A DNA stretch of 12,898 nucleotides from a bacterium (GTDB lineage: Bacteria > B130-G9): positions 1 to 12,898 of the forward strand of contig DATLAJ010000021.1 in NCBI GenBank assembly GCA_035527515.1, written 5' to 3'. Each line of letters begins with the position of its first letter. Within the stretch, counting starts at the first letter, position 1. Shown one piece after another: positions 6,762 through 12,898 of the stretch. A model generated the notes under the pieces. The model ran no database searches. It was not told where the DNA came from and saw only the letters and a program-made list of their open reading frames with translations. The position numbers and the translations under genes are program-made.

Positions 6762-8546
6762 TCACATTTTCTTGAATGCTACAAGAATGCTACGGAATAT
6801 CTCCTCTATTGTGCCGTCATGGGCGGGGCCGGGGTTGTGGCCGAGCACATTTTGCAGCACTTCTTCCTCCCTTAATGGGGAGAACATTTTCTCCCCCCTT
6901 GCCTCGACCTGTTCCCGAACCCTCAAGACCGACCTCGCCCGCTCGTTGAGCAGTTTCACTAGCTCGACGTCTATACGGTCAATTTGAGCCCTTAAATCAG
7001 CGACGTCTGCTCGGATCGAGTCAGCCTTGTACATCTCAAGCACTGCGGCGCGAAGCAGCTTGCCCGAGGGCGAGCGTGGGATATCCTCCCTAAAGTCGAA
7101 GCTCTTGGGGACCTCATAGGACGCAAGCCTCGAGGCGCAGAAGGCCTTTAGGTCAAAAGGATCGACCGACGTGCCGGGCTTTTTAACTACTATCGCCTTG
7201 GGGACCTGACCCCGCTGCTTGTCCTCGACCGGTATGACGCAGACGTCGTCCACCTCCGGATGCTCCTTCAGAACACGCTCTATCATGGTCGGGAAGACCT
7301 TCATACCCGCCACCTTCATCATCGAGTCCTTGCGATCGACGAAGTAGATGGACCCGTTCTCATCACGTTTGACAAGGTCCCCAGTTCTGAACCATCCCTC
7401 GGCGAGAGCCCCAGAAGGCGCATCGGGACCTCCGTCTTGCGGTCTGTAGTAACGGGACGCAACGCCCTTGCCCGAGACGAGCATCTCGCCGAGCTCCATC
7501 TCGCCCGAATCGGAACCATCCTCGCGGACAACTCTTATTGTGTAGTGCAGCGCTGCCTTCCCAACAGACCCGCCTCGCCTGACCTCGCCCGCATGAGGCG
7601 CAACGGCAATGCCGGTTGTCTCGGTGCTGCCCCAGACCGGCGTGATGGGAATCCCAAACGCCGCCTCGAACTGTTTGTTGAGCGTCTCCCGGGTCACCAT
7701 CCCGCCGCTCTCGGCGATCCTGAGGGTTTTGTAGTTAAATTGGCTGTTGGAGGCGAACGGCAGCAGTCGCTCGTAGAGCGTAGCCGCCCCCATCATGCAC
7801 GTAATCCCGTGCTCGCTTATCGCCCGCGCAACCGATTTGGGGAAGAGGCTGTTTTCAAGCACCGATGTCCCGCCAAGATACAGACCTCGTAGAAATATCT
7901 CGTGCGGGTGAAGGTAGGCGGGAAACATGCACAAATGGACGTCATTGTGCCGAAGGCCAAACGTCTCCACTGACGCCATCGTGTTGAAAAAGAGGTTTGT
8001 GTGTGTTGTTACCGCGGCCTCTGGAATGCCGGTCGAGCCAGAGGTGAAGTTGAGGTAGAAAGGCCCGTCGTCGTCCACCTCCACTGACGGCACCTCGCCG
8101 GGCGCCTCGTCCAGGAACTCGTCCCACTCTAGACCGCCGGCCGCGTCCTGTTCAGAAGGCCCGCACACGACAAGCCTCGCAAGCGCCTTGTGATCTCGAG
8201 GCACTTCTTCGATTCGCTCGAGGAACTTGCCCGCGACGACAAGCGCATCTATCTCGTATTGGTCAATTATACGGGCCAGCGCAGCGGGCTTCAGCCGATA
8301 GTTCAGCGGAACCACCATCAATCCCTGCCTTGCACAAGCAATGAACGAAACTACGAGCGCTGGGGTCTTCTCCAAGAGCAGCGCAACCTTCGCCCCGCGG
8401 TCTAGCCCCAATCCAGAAAAGCCAGCCGCACATTTCTGAACTAACTCGTGCAGCGATTCGAAATCGAGAGATATGTCCCTGTGAACGACTGCGGTTTTGT
8501 GTGGGAAAGACTCCGCCTGTGCCGCGCACATCTGGGCGATATTCAC
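6762..8546 (-). CDS. AMP-forming acyl/aryl-CoA ligase fused to an AroQ-type chorismate-mutase-like domain
   Basis: 594 residues. Residues 1-510 are an ANL-superfamily adenylate-forming enzyme that would activate a carboxylic acid with ATP, usually for transfer to CoA or a carrier protein. Visible motifs: the P-loop TSGSTGIPEA (168-177), WGSTETTG (305-312), WFRTGD (385-390), DRKD (404-407), and PRSPSGK (490-496) with the adenylation lysine K496. The P-loop ends PEA where PKG is usual. Residues about 518-594 match a type II chorismate mutase fold: LRAQIDRID, LLNERARSVL, SPLREEEVL and IEEIFRSI. Compared with E. coli AroQ, both binding arginines of helix 1 and the R-E pair survive, but Lys39 aligns with Val, Asp48 with Ser, and the C-terminal Ser/Gln positions are lost. 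It may sense or bind an aromatic acid, or serve for dimerisation. The GTG start overlaps the galU stop (GTGA). Substrate unknown. Confidence 0.88.
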   Translation of the reverse strand: MNIAQMCAAQAESFPHKTAVVHRDISLDFESLHELVQKCAAGFSGLGLDRGAKVALLLEKTPALVVSFIACARQGLMVVPLNYRLKPAALARIIDQYEIDALVVAGKFLERIEEVPRDHKALARLVVCGPSEQDAAGGLEWDEFLDEAPGEVPSVEVDDDGPFYLNFTSGSTGIPEAAVTTHTNLFFNTMASVETFGLRHNDVHLCMFPAYLHPHEIFLRGLYLGGTSVLENSLFPKSVARAISEHGITCMMGAATLYERLLPFASNSQFNYKTLRIAESGGMVTRETLNKQFEAAFGIPITPVWGSTETTGIAVAPHAGEVRRGGSVGKAALHYTIRVVREDGSDSGEMELGEMLVSGKGVASRYYRPQDGGPDAPSGALAEGWFRTGDLVKRDENGSIYFVDRKDSMMKVAGMKVFPTMIERVLKEHPEVDDVCVIPVEDKQRGQVPKAIVVKKPGTSVDPFDLKAFCASRLASYEVPKSFDFREDIPRSPSGKLLRAAVLEMYKADSIRADVADLRAQIDRIDVELVKLLNERARSVLRVREQVEARGEKMFSPLREEEVLQNVLGHNPGPAHDGTIEEIFRSILVAFKKM

Positions 8547-9493
8547 TTGTGCGGCTCCTTGTTGGCCTTCCGAGGCGGCTTGGTCCCATTGATCGTGTCT
8601 ATGTCCAGATGGCGGAGATAGTTATAGAACTCATCCCTGAGCTCGCGATTCCTCAACCCGTATTCAACCGTAGCGATCAAGAAGCCAAGCTTGTCGCCAG
8701 CGTCATACCGGCGGCCCTCGAACTCGTAGCCATAGATTACCTGCCGCTGCAGAAGCTCCATCAGACCATCGGTCAGCTGAATCTCACCTCCCCTGCCGGG
8801 CGGAAGGTTCTCGAGAATCTCGAATATCTCAGGCGTCAAGATGTATCTTCCGATGATGGCCAGGTCTGACGGGGCCTCGCCCGGCTTCGGTTTCTCCACC
8901 ATCCCTGAGAGCTTGTAGAGCCTATCATCGACCAATTGCCCTCTTATCACACCAAAACGACTGATCTGCTCCCCAGGGATGCGCTCCAAGGCGATCATCG
9001 GACACTTGTAGCGAGAATAAGCGTTTATCATCTGCTTCAAGCAAGGCACTTGGCTGTAGATCACGTCGTCCCCAAGAAGAACCGCGAAAGGCTCGTCGCC
9101 AATCAGCTCCCGCACCGCCAAGATCGCGTGCCCCAGCCCCTTTGCCTCTCTCTGCCTTACGTAAGCAGCACTGACCATGTTTGATATCTCGCGCGTCGCC
9201 TGAAGCATTGCTTCAAGCTCCTGCATCTTCTCCTTGTCAGAAGTATCCTTCAGCTTCTTCTTCAAGACATGCTCAAGCTCAAAAGACGTATCGAAATGGT
9301 CCTCGATCGCACGCTGACCACGACCCGTGACGAAGATCGCCTGCTCAATCCCAGAATTCTTCGCCTCCTCGACCACGTATTGGATAATCGGCTTGTCAAC
9401 TAGCGGCAGCATGACCTTCGGCTGGGCCTTGGTGGCCGGCAGGAACCTTGTGCCAAGACCCGCCGCAGGGAAAACCGCCTTTCGAATCTTCAC
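8543..9493 (-). CDS. galU: UTP-glucose-1-phosphate uridylyltransferase
   Basis: Makes UDP-glucose from glucose-1-phosphate and UTP in the cytoplasm, feeding envelope glycans and glycosyltransferases. The protein starts MKIRKAVFPAAGLGTRFLP, the standard GalU opening with the nucleotide-binding glycine-rich loop. Further family signs are VDKPIIQYVVEEA, the acidic LLGDDV, the FGVI segment and VEKPKPGEAPSDLAIIGRYIL. Length (316 aa) is normal. I chose GTG 9493 because AGGAG lies seven bases ahead and the product then begins as in known GalU proteins. A TTG at 9508 overlapping the upstream stop would add five residues. The segment after the loop reads ATKAQPKVMLPL where ATKAIPKEML is usual, so the Glu is missing. 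It lies 11 bases beyond the M42 peptidase stop and overlaps the ligase start, so all three are one operon. Confidence 0.93.
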   Translation of the reverse strand: MKIRKAVFPAAGLGTRFLPATKAQPKVMLPLVDKPIIQYVVEEAKNSGIEQAIFVTGRGQRAIEDHFDTSFELEHVLKKKLKDTSDKEKMQELEAMLQATREISNMVSAAYVRQREAKGLGHAILAVRELIGDEPFAVLLGDDVIYSQVPCLKQMINAYSRYKCPMIALERIPGEQISRFGVIRGQLVDDRLYKLSGMVEKPKPGEAPSDLAIIGRYILTPEIFEILENLPPGRGGEIQLTDGLMELLQRQVIYGYEFEGRRYDAGDKLGFLIATVEYGLRNRELRDEFYNYLRHLDIDTINGTKPPRKANKEPHK

Positions 9494-9500
9494 TAACTCG

Positions 9501-9505
9501 CTCCT
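9501..9505 (-). promoter_or_regulatory. Ribosome binding site deciding the galU start
   Basis: AGGAG on the minus strand lies seven bases before GTG 9493..9491. It overlaps the end of the peptidase gene and favours this GTG over the TTG at 9508, which lies upstream of it. Confidence 0.7.
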
Positions 9506-10578
9506 CAAAAAGCCTTCAAACTCTCTACCGTCTTCTTGTCCAAGGCCATATAAACCTGCACCATGAGATCAACCGCCGCGTCGAAGTCACCCCGATGAAT
9601 GATCGACACGTGTGAATGAATATACCTCGACGCGATGCCGATGTATATGCTCAAGACACCAGCGCCGCTCAGGTTGATCCGTCCGCCGTCCGTCCCACCG
9701 CCATCTAGTATCCCAAGGAAATGGTTGATCTTGTGCTTCTCGGCAATATCGATCACAAAATCGCGAAGCTTCATGTTTGGTATGAGCGAGTTGTCAAAAA
9801 CCATTATGCCGACGCCGTTGCCGGGCTTCTCAGGCCGACCTTTCATACCAGGGCTTGTATCCTTCGCAGTGCATACGTCCAAGGCAAATGCCACGTCTGG
9901 CTTGCAGAAGGCCGCAGCTGTCTTGGCCCCTCGCAAGCCCACCTCCTCCTGCGTCGTCCCGACACCAAAGGCCAAGTTCGGGTGCCTCATCTTTGCCAGA
10001 CGCCTCATCGCCTCGGTCATAATAAGGACGCCGATCCTGTTGTCCCACGCCTTCGCCATATACATCTTCTTATTTGCCATTATCTCAAACTCGGTCACCG
10101 GAGTGATCGGGTCGCCGGGCCGGATATCCAGCTTCTTCTCGACGTCATATCCAACGGACTGACCCACGTCGATGAACAGCTCCTTTATCTTGAGCAGTTT
10201 GTCCTTCTTGTCCTTGTCCAAATCATGAATAGCCGGCGAGCCTATGACGCCTATTACCCTGCCCTTTCTCGTCTGGATCGCTACTCGCTGCGCAAGCATA
10301 TTGCCCGGCCACCAGCCGCCAACAGGCAGGAACTTCACAAAACCCTCGTCCGTAACCTGCTGAACGACGAAGCCGATCTCGTCCATGTGCCCGGCCATCA
10401 TTATCCTCGGCGTCTCTGACGTGCCGCTGTGCTTGCAGATGAGGCTGCCCAGGTTGTCTCGCTCGTATTCGCACGCGTCTCCCAACTCGGCCTTCACCAG
10501 GTTCGCTACTTCGTGCTCAAATCCGGAGATACCCTCCACCTCAGTCATTTTCTTCATCAAATTCTCTGTTCTGTCCAC
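9505..10578 (-). CDS. M42 family metallo-aminopeptidase (glutamyl aminopeptidase / FrvX-like)
   Basis: A 357-residue cytoplasmic dinuclear metallopeptidase that removes N-terminal residues from peptides; relatives form large tetrahedral dodecamers. Family motifs in order: GHMDEIGF with H64 and D66, AWDNR with bridging D179, TTQEEVGLRGA with the catalytic Glu pair 211-212, ALDV with D234, GGGTDGG, and SRYIHSH with the last metal ligand H321. All expected ligands are present. The proline usually following IHS is a histidine. Length is typical. The GTG start at 10578..10576 has AGGAG about eight bases upstream. It is the first gene of the operon behind the promoter at 10662-10689. Some M42 proteins were once named endoglucanases, but the peptidase reading is better supported. 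Specificity cannot be told. Confidence 0.92.
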   Translation of the reverse strand: MDRTENLMKKMTEVEGISGFEHEVANLVKAELGDACEYERDNLGSLICKHSGTSETPRIMMAGHMDEIGFVVQQVTDEGFVKFLPVGGWWPGNMLAQRVAIQTRKGRVIGVIGSPAIHDLDKDKKDKLLKIKELFIDVGQSVGYDVEKKLDIRPGDPITPVTEFEIMANKKMYMAKAWDNRIGVLIMTEAMRRLAKMRHPNLAFGVGTTQEEVGLRGAKTAAAFCKPDVAFALDVCTAKDTSPGMKGRPEKPGNGVGIMVFDNSLIPNMKLRDFVIDIAEKHKINHFLGILDGGGTDGGRINLSGAGVLSIYIGIASRYIHSHVSIIHRGDFDAAVDLMVQVYMALDKKTVESLKAF

Positions 10579-10661
10579 CAGTTTTCTCCTAGCTCAATAA
10601 ATCATGGAACCATCATTTACCAGCCCTAAAGATACAATTAGGTGCCAGTTCTGCCTGGCTG

Positions 10662-10689
10662 ATTATAGCTGCGTCCAGAATCGAGTCAA
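10662..10689 (-). promoter_or_regulatory. Promoter of the peptidase-galU-ligase operon
   Basis: Minus-strand TTGACT (10689..10684), 16-base spacer, perfect TATAAT (10667..10662). Transcription should start near 10655, leaving about 77 nt before the GTG at 10578. It separates this operon from the NrdG2-type gene upstream. Confidence 0.65.
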
Positions 10690-10731
10690 GCATGGCAGGG
10701 CCGCAATACACTTGCCCACCCAGCCAAGCGC

Positions 10732-11436
10732 TCAAGTAACAATCTGAAATCGCTTGACAAAGCGCGCGAGGCGCGGACGCAGTGAGAGGAGCTCTGCGCC
10801 ATCTACTGGCGAAACTTCCGCCAACCCGGGGTCTAATGTCTTCTCGTTCTTGAAATTCTGGACTGTCCACACGTCGGCGCCTCGTATCGCATCTCCGATG
10901 AGCTCGAGGTCATCGAACGTTAGGAACTTAGGGCAGAATGTGGTGCGGAACTGATGAGGCAGGCCACAGCCTCGTATGAACTCTATTGACTCTGAAATAG
11001 CGTCCAGAGGCGCATCTATCCCCGTTACCGCATCCATCTTACCTTTATCAAGGGGCGCCTTGACGTCAATGACAGCGTAGTCCACAAGCCCCTCATTAAT
11101 CATATCACGCAGCACATCCGGCCTCGAGCCATTCGAGTCCAGCTTCACCTTCAGCCCATATCTGTGCAGCGAGCTCAAGAGGTCCGGCAGCGTGGGGCTC
11201 AGCGTCGGCTCGCCACCAGTTACGACGACGCCCTCAATCCACTTTTTCTGCTTTCTGAGCTTCGGAAAGATCACCGCCTCCGGGACCCTCGGGACCTCCT
11301 TGGGCCGCAGCACCAGATCGGCGTTATGGCAATATGGACAGCGGAAGTTGCAGTTGGGCAAGAAGATTATAGAACAGACTGCCCCCACCCAATCGAGAAA
11401 CGAGACCTCCACAAAACCGCGAATATCGTAGTTCAT
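10732..11436 (-). CDS. Anaerobic ribonucleotide reductase activating protein, NrdG2-type radical SAM
   Basis: A 234-residue radical SAM activase. It would use S-adenosylmethionine and a 4Fe-4S cluster to install a glycyl radical, in this family on a class III (anaerobic) ribonucleotide reductase. The opening IRGFVEVSFLDWVGAV and the cluster motif CNFRCPYCHN (C29, C33, C36) are typical of the NrdG2 subfamily (TIGR02495 type), as are VTGGEPT (73-78) and the late KLDSNG and YAVIDVKAP strands. Length is normal. No reductase gene lies in the window, so its partner must be elsewhere or it activates another glycyl-radical enzyme. The ATG at 11436 has only a weak ribosome site (TAGAG). It follows the VWA gene after 128 bp, which contains a small hairpin at 11454-11470. 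It suggests anaerobic growth. Confidence 0.85.
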   Translation of the reverse strand: MNYDIRGFVEVSFLDWVGAVCSIIFLPNCNFRCPYCHNADLVLRPKEVPRVPEAVIFPKLRKQKKWIEGVVVTGGEPTLSPTLPDLLSSLHRYGLKVKLDSNGSRPDVLRDMINEGLVDYAVIDVKAPLDKGKMDAVTGIDAPLDAISESIEFIRGCGLPHQFRTTFCPKFLTFDDLELIGDAIRGADVWTVQNFKNEKTLDPGLAEVSPVDGAELLSLRPRLARFVKRFQIVT

Positions 11437-11453
11437 TACTCTACATACCTATC

Positions 11454-11470
11454 GACTCGCCGCCCGAGTC
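11454..11470. repeat. Small perfect inverted repeat
   Basis: GACTCG and CGAGTC flank a five-base loop, about 20 bases upstream of the NrdG2-type start. There is no T-run, so it is not a classic terminator. It could form a hairpin in the mRNA leader or be an operator, or it may be chance. Confidence 0.3.
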
Positions 11471-11564
11471 TGCTCTGCCTACTCCGCCAAAGCAGCCTTG
11501 GCTGCGAAGGCCGGATCGCTGCTGGTTCGCAAAATGCAGGTGTAATAACGCACATCGCTCAAAC

Positions 11565-12578
11565 CTACGGCAACACCCGCGAGATTGTCCAGAATAACAC
11601 CATTGAGGTTACCAGCAGGCAAAGCCCCGGCAGAACGAAGTATGGCATGAGCTCCTCGAAACTCGAGAAACGCTGTCCCTTGAGCCTGGACCCCTCCGCC
11701 TTGCTTATCTGCGCATAGATGCGCTTTAGCGACTCGGCGTCAGTCGCTCTGGAGTATCTCCCGCCCGATGTATTGGCGATAGCTCTGAGCGTGCTCTCGT
11801 CGAGCTTCGTCAGGACAGGCCTGCCATCAGCGCCCACGGCGTATCGCTTGCCCCATCTCTTGTCGTAGATCGGTATCCTCGCGCCTCCCCTCTTGCCAAC
11901 ACCGACGCAGTATATTTTCACGCCCATAGTCTTGGCCATCTCCGCCGCGGTCAAGGGCTCTATCTCGCCCATGTTGTTCTCGCCGTCTGTCAGAAGCACA
12001 ATAATCTTCGACTTCGCCTCAGAATCCTTGATGCGATTCAGCGCTGTCCCGAGAGCATTGCCAATAGCAGTTCCGTCCTGAACCATGTCGAAATCAACGG
12101 ACCCGAGCAGGGAGACCAGCATATCGTAATCCAGCGTCAATGGGCACTGAGTGAAGCTCTGGCCCGAGAAGCTCACGAGGCCTATCCTGTCGCCTCTTCT
12201 GCTCTTGATGAAATCGCCTACGACCTGCTTGGCCACATACAGGCGGTTGTTGGGCTGAAAATCCTCGGCTCGCATGCTTCCGGAGATGTCAAGCACAAGC
12301 ATTATGTCTCTGCCCACCGCGCTGGTAGGCTCGTTGTACTTAACGAGATGAGGCCTCGCAGCACCTAGTATCAGTAGCGAGAGCGCCGCGAGGATTAAGG
12401 CAACAGTGAAGACGTATCTCAGCGGGTAACTAGGCCTAGCCTGTCCACCAAAAAACGAGGTCGCGTGAGAGTACTTCACGGACCCGGAGAGCAGATAACC
12501 CACTCTCGTCAGCGCATACCAAAGCAGCGGAACAAGCACAAACAAAGCCAGTAAATAAGCGCTTTCAAACCCAAACAT
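11565..12578 (-). CDS. BatA-like membrane VWA-domain protein
   Basis: 337 residues with the Bat (Bacteroides aerotolerance) architecture. A hydrophobic N-terminal segment (about 5-24) and a second one (about 54-74) lead into a von Willebrand A domain, and a last membrane helix lies at 311-331. The metal-ion-dependent adhesion site is complete: DISGS (97-101), T170 in DGTAIG, and D198 in LLTDGE. The VWA domain should face the periplasm. In well-known operons BatA sits with a MoxR ATPase, a DUF58 protein and BatB, and the group is linked to stress tolerance or envelope/metalloprotein maturation. None of those partners is in this window. The ATG at 12578 has GGAG six bases upstream. A promoter-like site lies at 12617-12644. 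The family call is firm; the cellular role is not. Confidence 0.88.
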   Translation of the reverse strand: MFGFESAYLLALFVLVPLLWYALTRVGYLLSGSVKYSHATSFFGGQARPSYPLRYVFTVALILAALSLLILGAARPHLVKYNEPTSAVGRDIMLVLDISGSMRAEDFQPNNRLYVAKQVVGDFIKSRRGDRIGLVSFSGQSFTQCPLTLDYDMLVSLLGSVDFDMVQDGTAIGNALGTALNRIKDSEAKSKIIVLLTDGENNMGEIEPLTAAEMAKTMGVKIYCVGVGKRGGARIPIYDKRWGKRYAVGADGRPVLTKLDESTLRAIANTSGGRYSRATDAESLKRIYAQISKAEGSRLKGQRFSSFEELMPYFVLPGLCLLVTSMVLFWTISRVLP

Positions 12579-12616
12579 CTTGCTCTCCGTGATCGCCTCT
12601 TCAAATTAGGTAAACA

Positions 12617-12644
12617 AATATATGGCCAAAGCGATCCAATTCAA
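12617..12644 (-). promoter_or_regulatory. Candidate promoter for the BatA-like gene
   Basis: Minus-strand TTGAAT (12644..12639), 16-base spacer, TATATT (12622..12617). The predicted start is near 12610, about 30 bases before the ATG. It implies that the VWA gene is transcribed from here and not as the tail of a longer bat operon. Confidence 0.45.
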
Positions 12645-12818
12645 CAGCCAGCTTCCTTTTGCGGCGCACATACACGCCTATATCGCCGTATTTAGCCTAA
12701 GCACCGTCCGGCCATCTCAATTCCGGCGCCCAAGAGGCAGCGGGGAAGAGGTGGCCTGACGCACAATCTCCCGAGTCGCTCGCTCCAGACGCCAGGCCCC
12801 GAAACTAGACCTGCGATC

Positions 12819-12847
12819 TTGACTTGCCCTTGCGCAGTCGTTATTGT
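12819..12847 (+). promoter_or_regulatory. Divergent promoter reading out of the right edge
   Basis: Plus-strand TTGACT (12819-12824), 17-base spacer, TATTGT (12842-12847). Downstream, GGAGGG at 12887-12892 is followed by GTG at 12896-12898, the last bases of the window. A rightward gene probably begins at or just past the edge, but none of its coding sequence is visible. Confidence 0.45.
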
Positions 12848-12898
12848 ATTGCATCCTGTTTTGCAGCAGTGAGAGCCACAGTTTCTGGAGGGTTTGTG

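Larger units (their letters stand above)
12579..12898. other. Divergent intergenic region
   Basis: 320 bases without a supported gene, carrying the leftward and rightward promoter-like sites listed separately. Between them, about 12650-12815, I see no ORF, repeat or clear operator. Confidence 0.5.

Noticed and set aside
9721-10419. Long plus-strand open frame opposite the peptidase gene
   Set aside because: It is antisense to a well-supported M42 gene and its product has no recognisable domain. It is a by-product of codon use on the other strand.
11479-11660. A second minus-strand frame overlapping the end of the BatA-like gene and ending at 11479 (…DPAFAAKAALAE)
   Set aside because: It reads protein-like but has no start codon with a ribosome site outside the VWA gene. 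BatA ends normally after its last membrane helix, so a frameshift is not needed.

Overview
The window looks like chromosomal DNA from an uncultured, probably Gram-negative and at least partly anaerobic bacterium. Clues are an NrdG2-type radical SAM activase, a BatA-like membrane VWA protein, a secreted beta-helix-type protein, and promoters of ordinary sigma-70 form. I cannot place it in a phylum from sequence alone. GC content is moderate to high. GTG and TTG starts and 1-4 nt stop/start overlaps are common. Every gene I can support lies on the minus strand, so the window reads from right to left. A divergent plus-strand promoter at the right edge suggests that the next gene to the right runs the other way.

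Right part (12898 to 10732): an intergenic region with back-to-back promoters, a BatA-like VWA membrane protein, then an NrdG2-type activase for an anaerobic ribonucleotide reductase. Middle part (10731 to 6762): a clear promoter (TTGACT-N16-TATAAT) leads a tightly packed operon of an M42 metallo-aminopeptidase, GalU, and an AMP-forming acyl/aryl-CoA ligase. The ligase carries an AroQ-type chorismate-mutase-like domain fused to its C terminus. I do not know this fusion as a standard architecture, and the mutase-like domain has lost several catalytic residues. It is the most unusual protein here.

Defence-like part (6761 to 3096): a 251-bp gap holds a 68-bp fragment matching the inside of the neighbouring methyltransferase gene. 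It is followed by an ATGA-coupled pair: a small protein with a PD-(D/E)XK-like layout, then a TPR-like protein of unknown function. After these comes a beta-class DNA methyltransferase fused to an Mrr-like nuclease domain. The gene fragment and the methyltransferase form direct repeats flanking the pair, which looks like a scar of recombination or gene replacement. This could be an undescribed restriction/defence module.

Left part (3095 to 1): a membrane-anchored family 2 glycosyltransferase is coupled through TAGTG to a radical SAM/SPASM-like enzyme, which suggests envelope polysaccharide or glycolipid work. Next is a roughly 590-bp leader region with two candidate promoters and a 26-codon signal-peptide-like ORF. 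Last is the start of a secreted, probable beta-helix protein that runs off the left edge. I saw no tRNA, rRNA, CRISPR array or complete insertion sequence, and no convincing intrinsic terminator.
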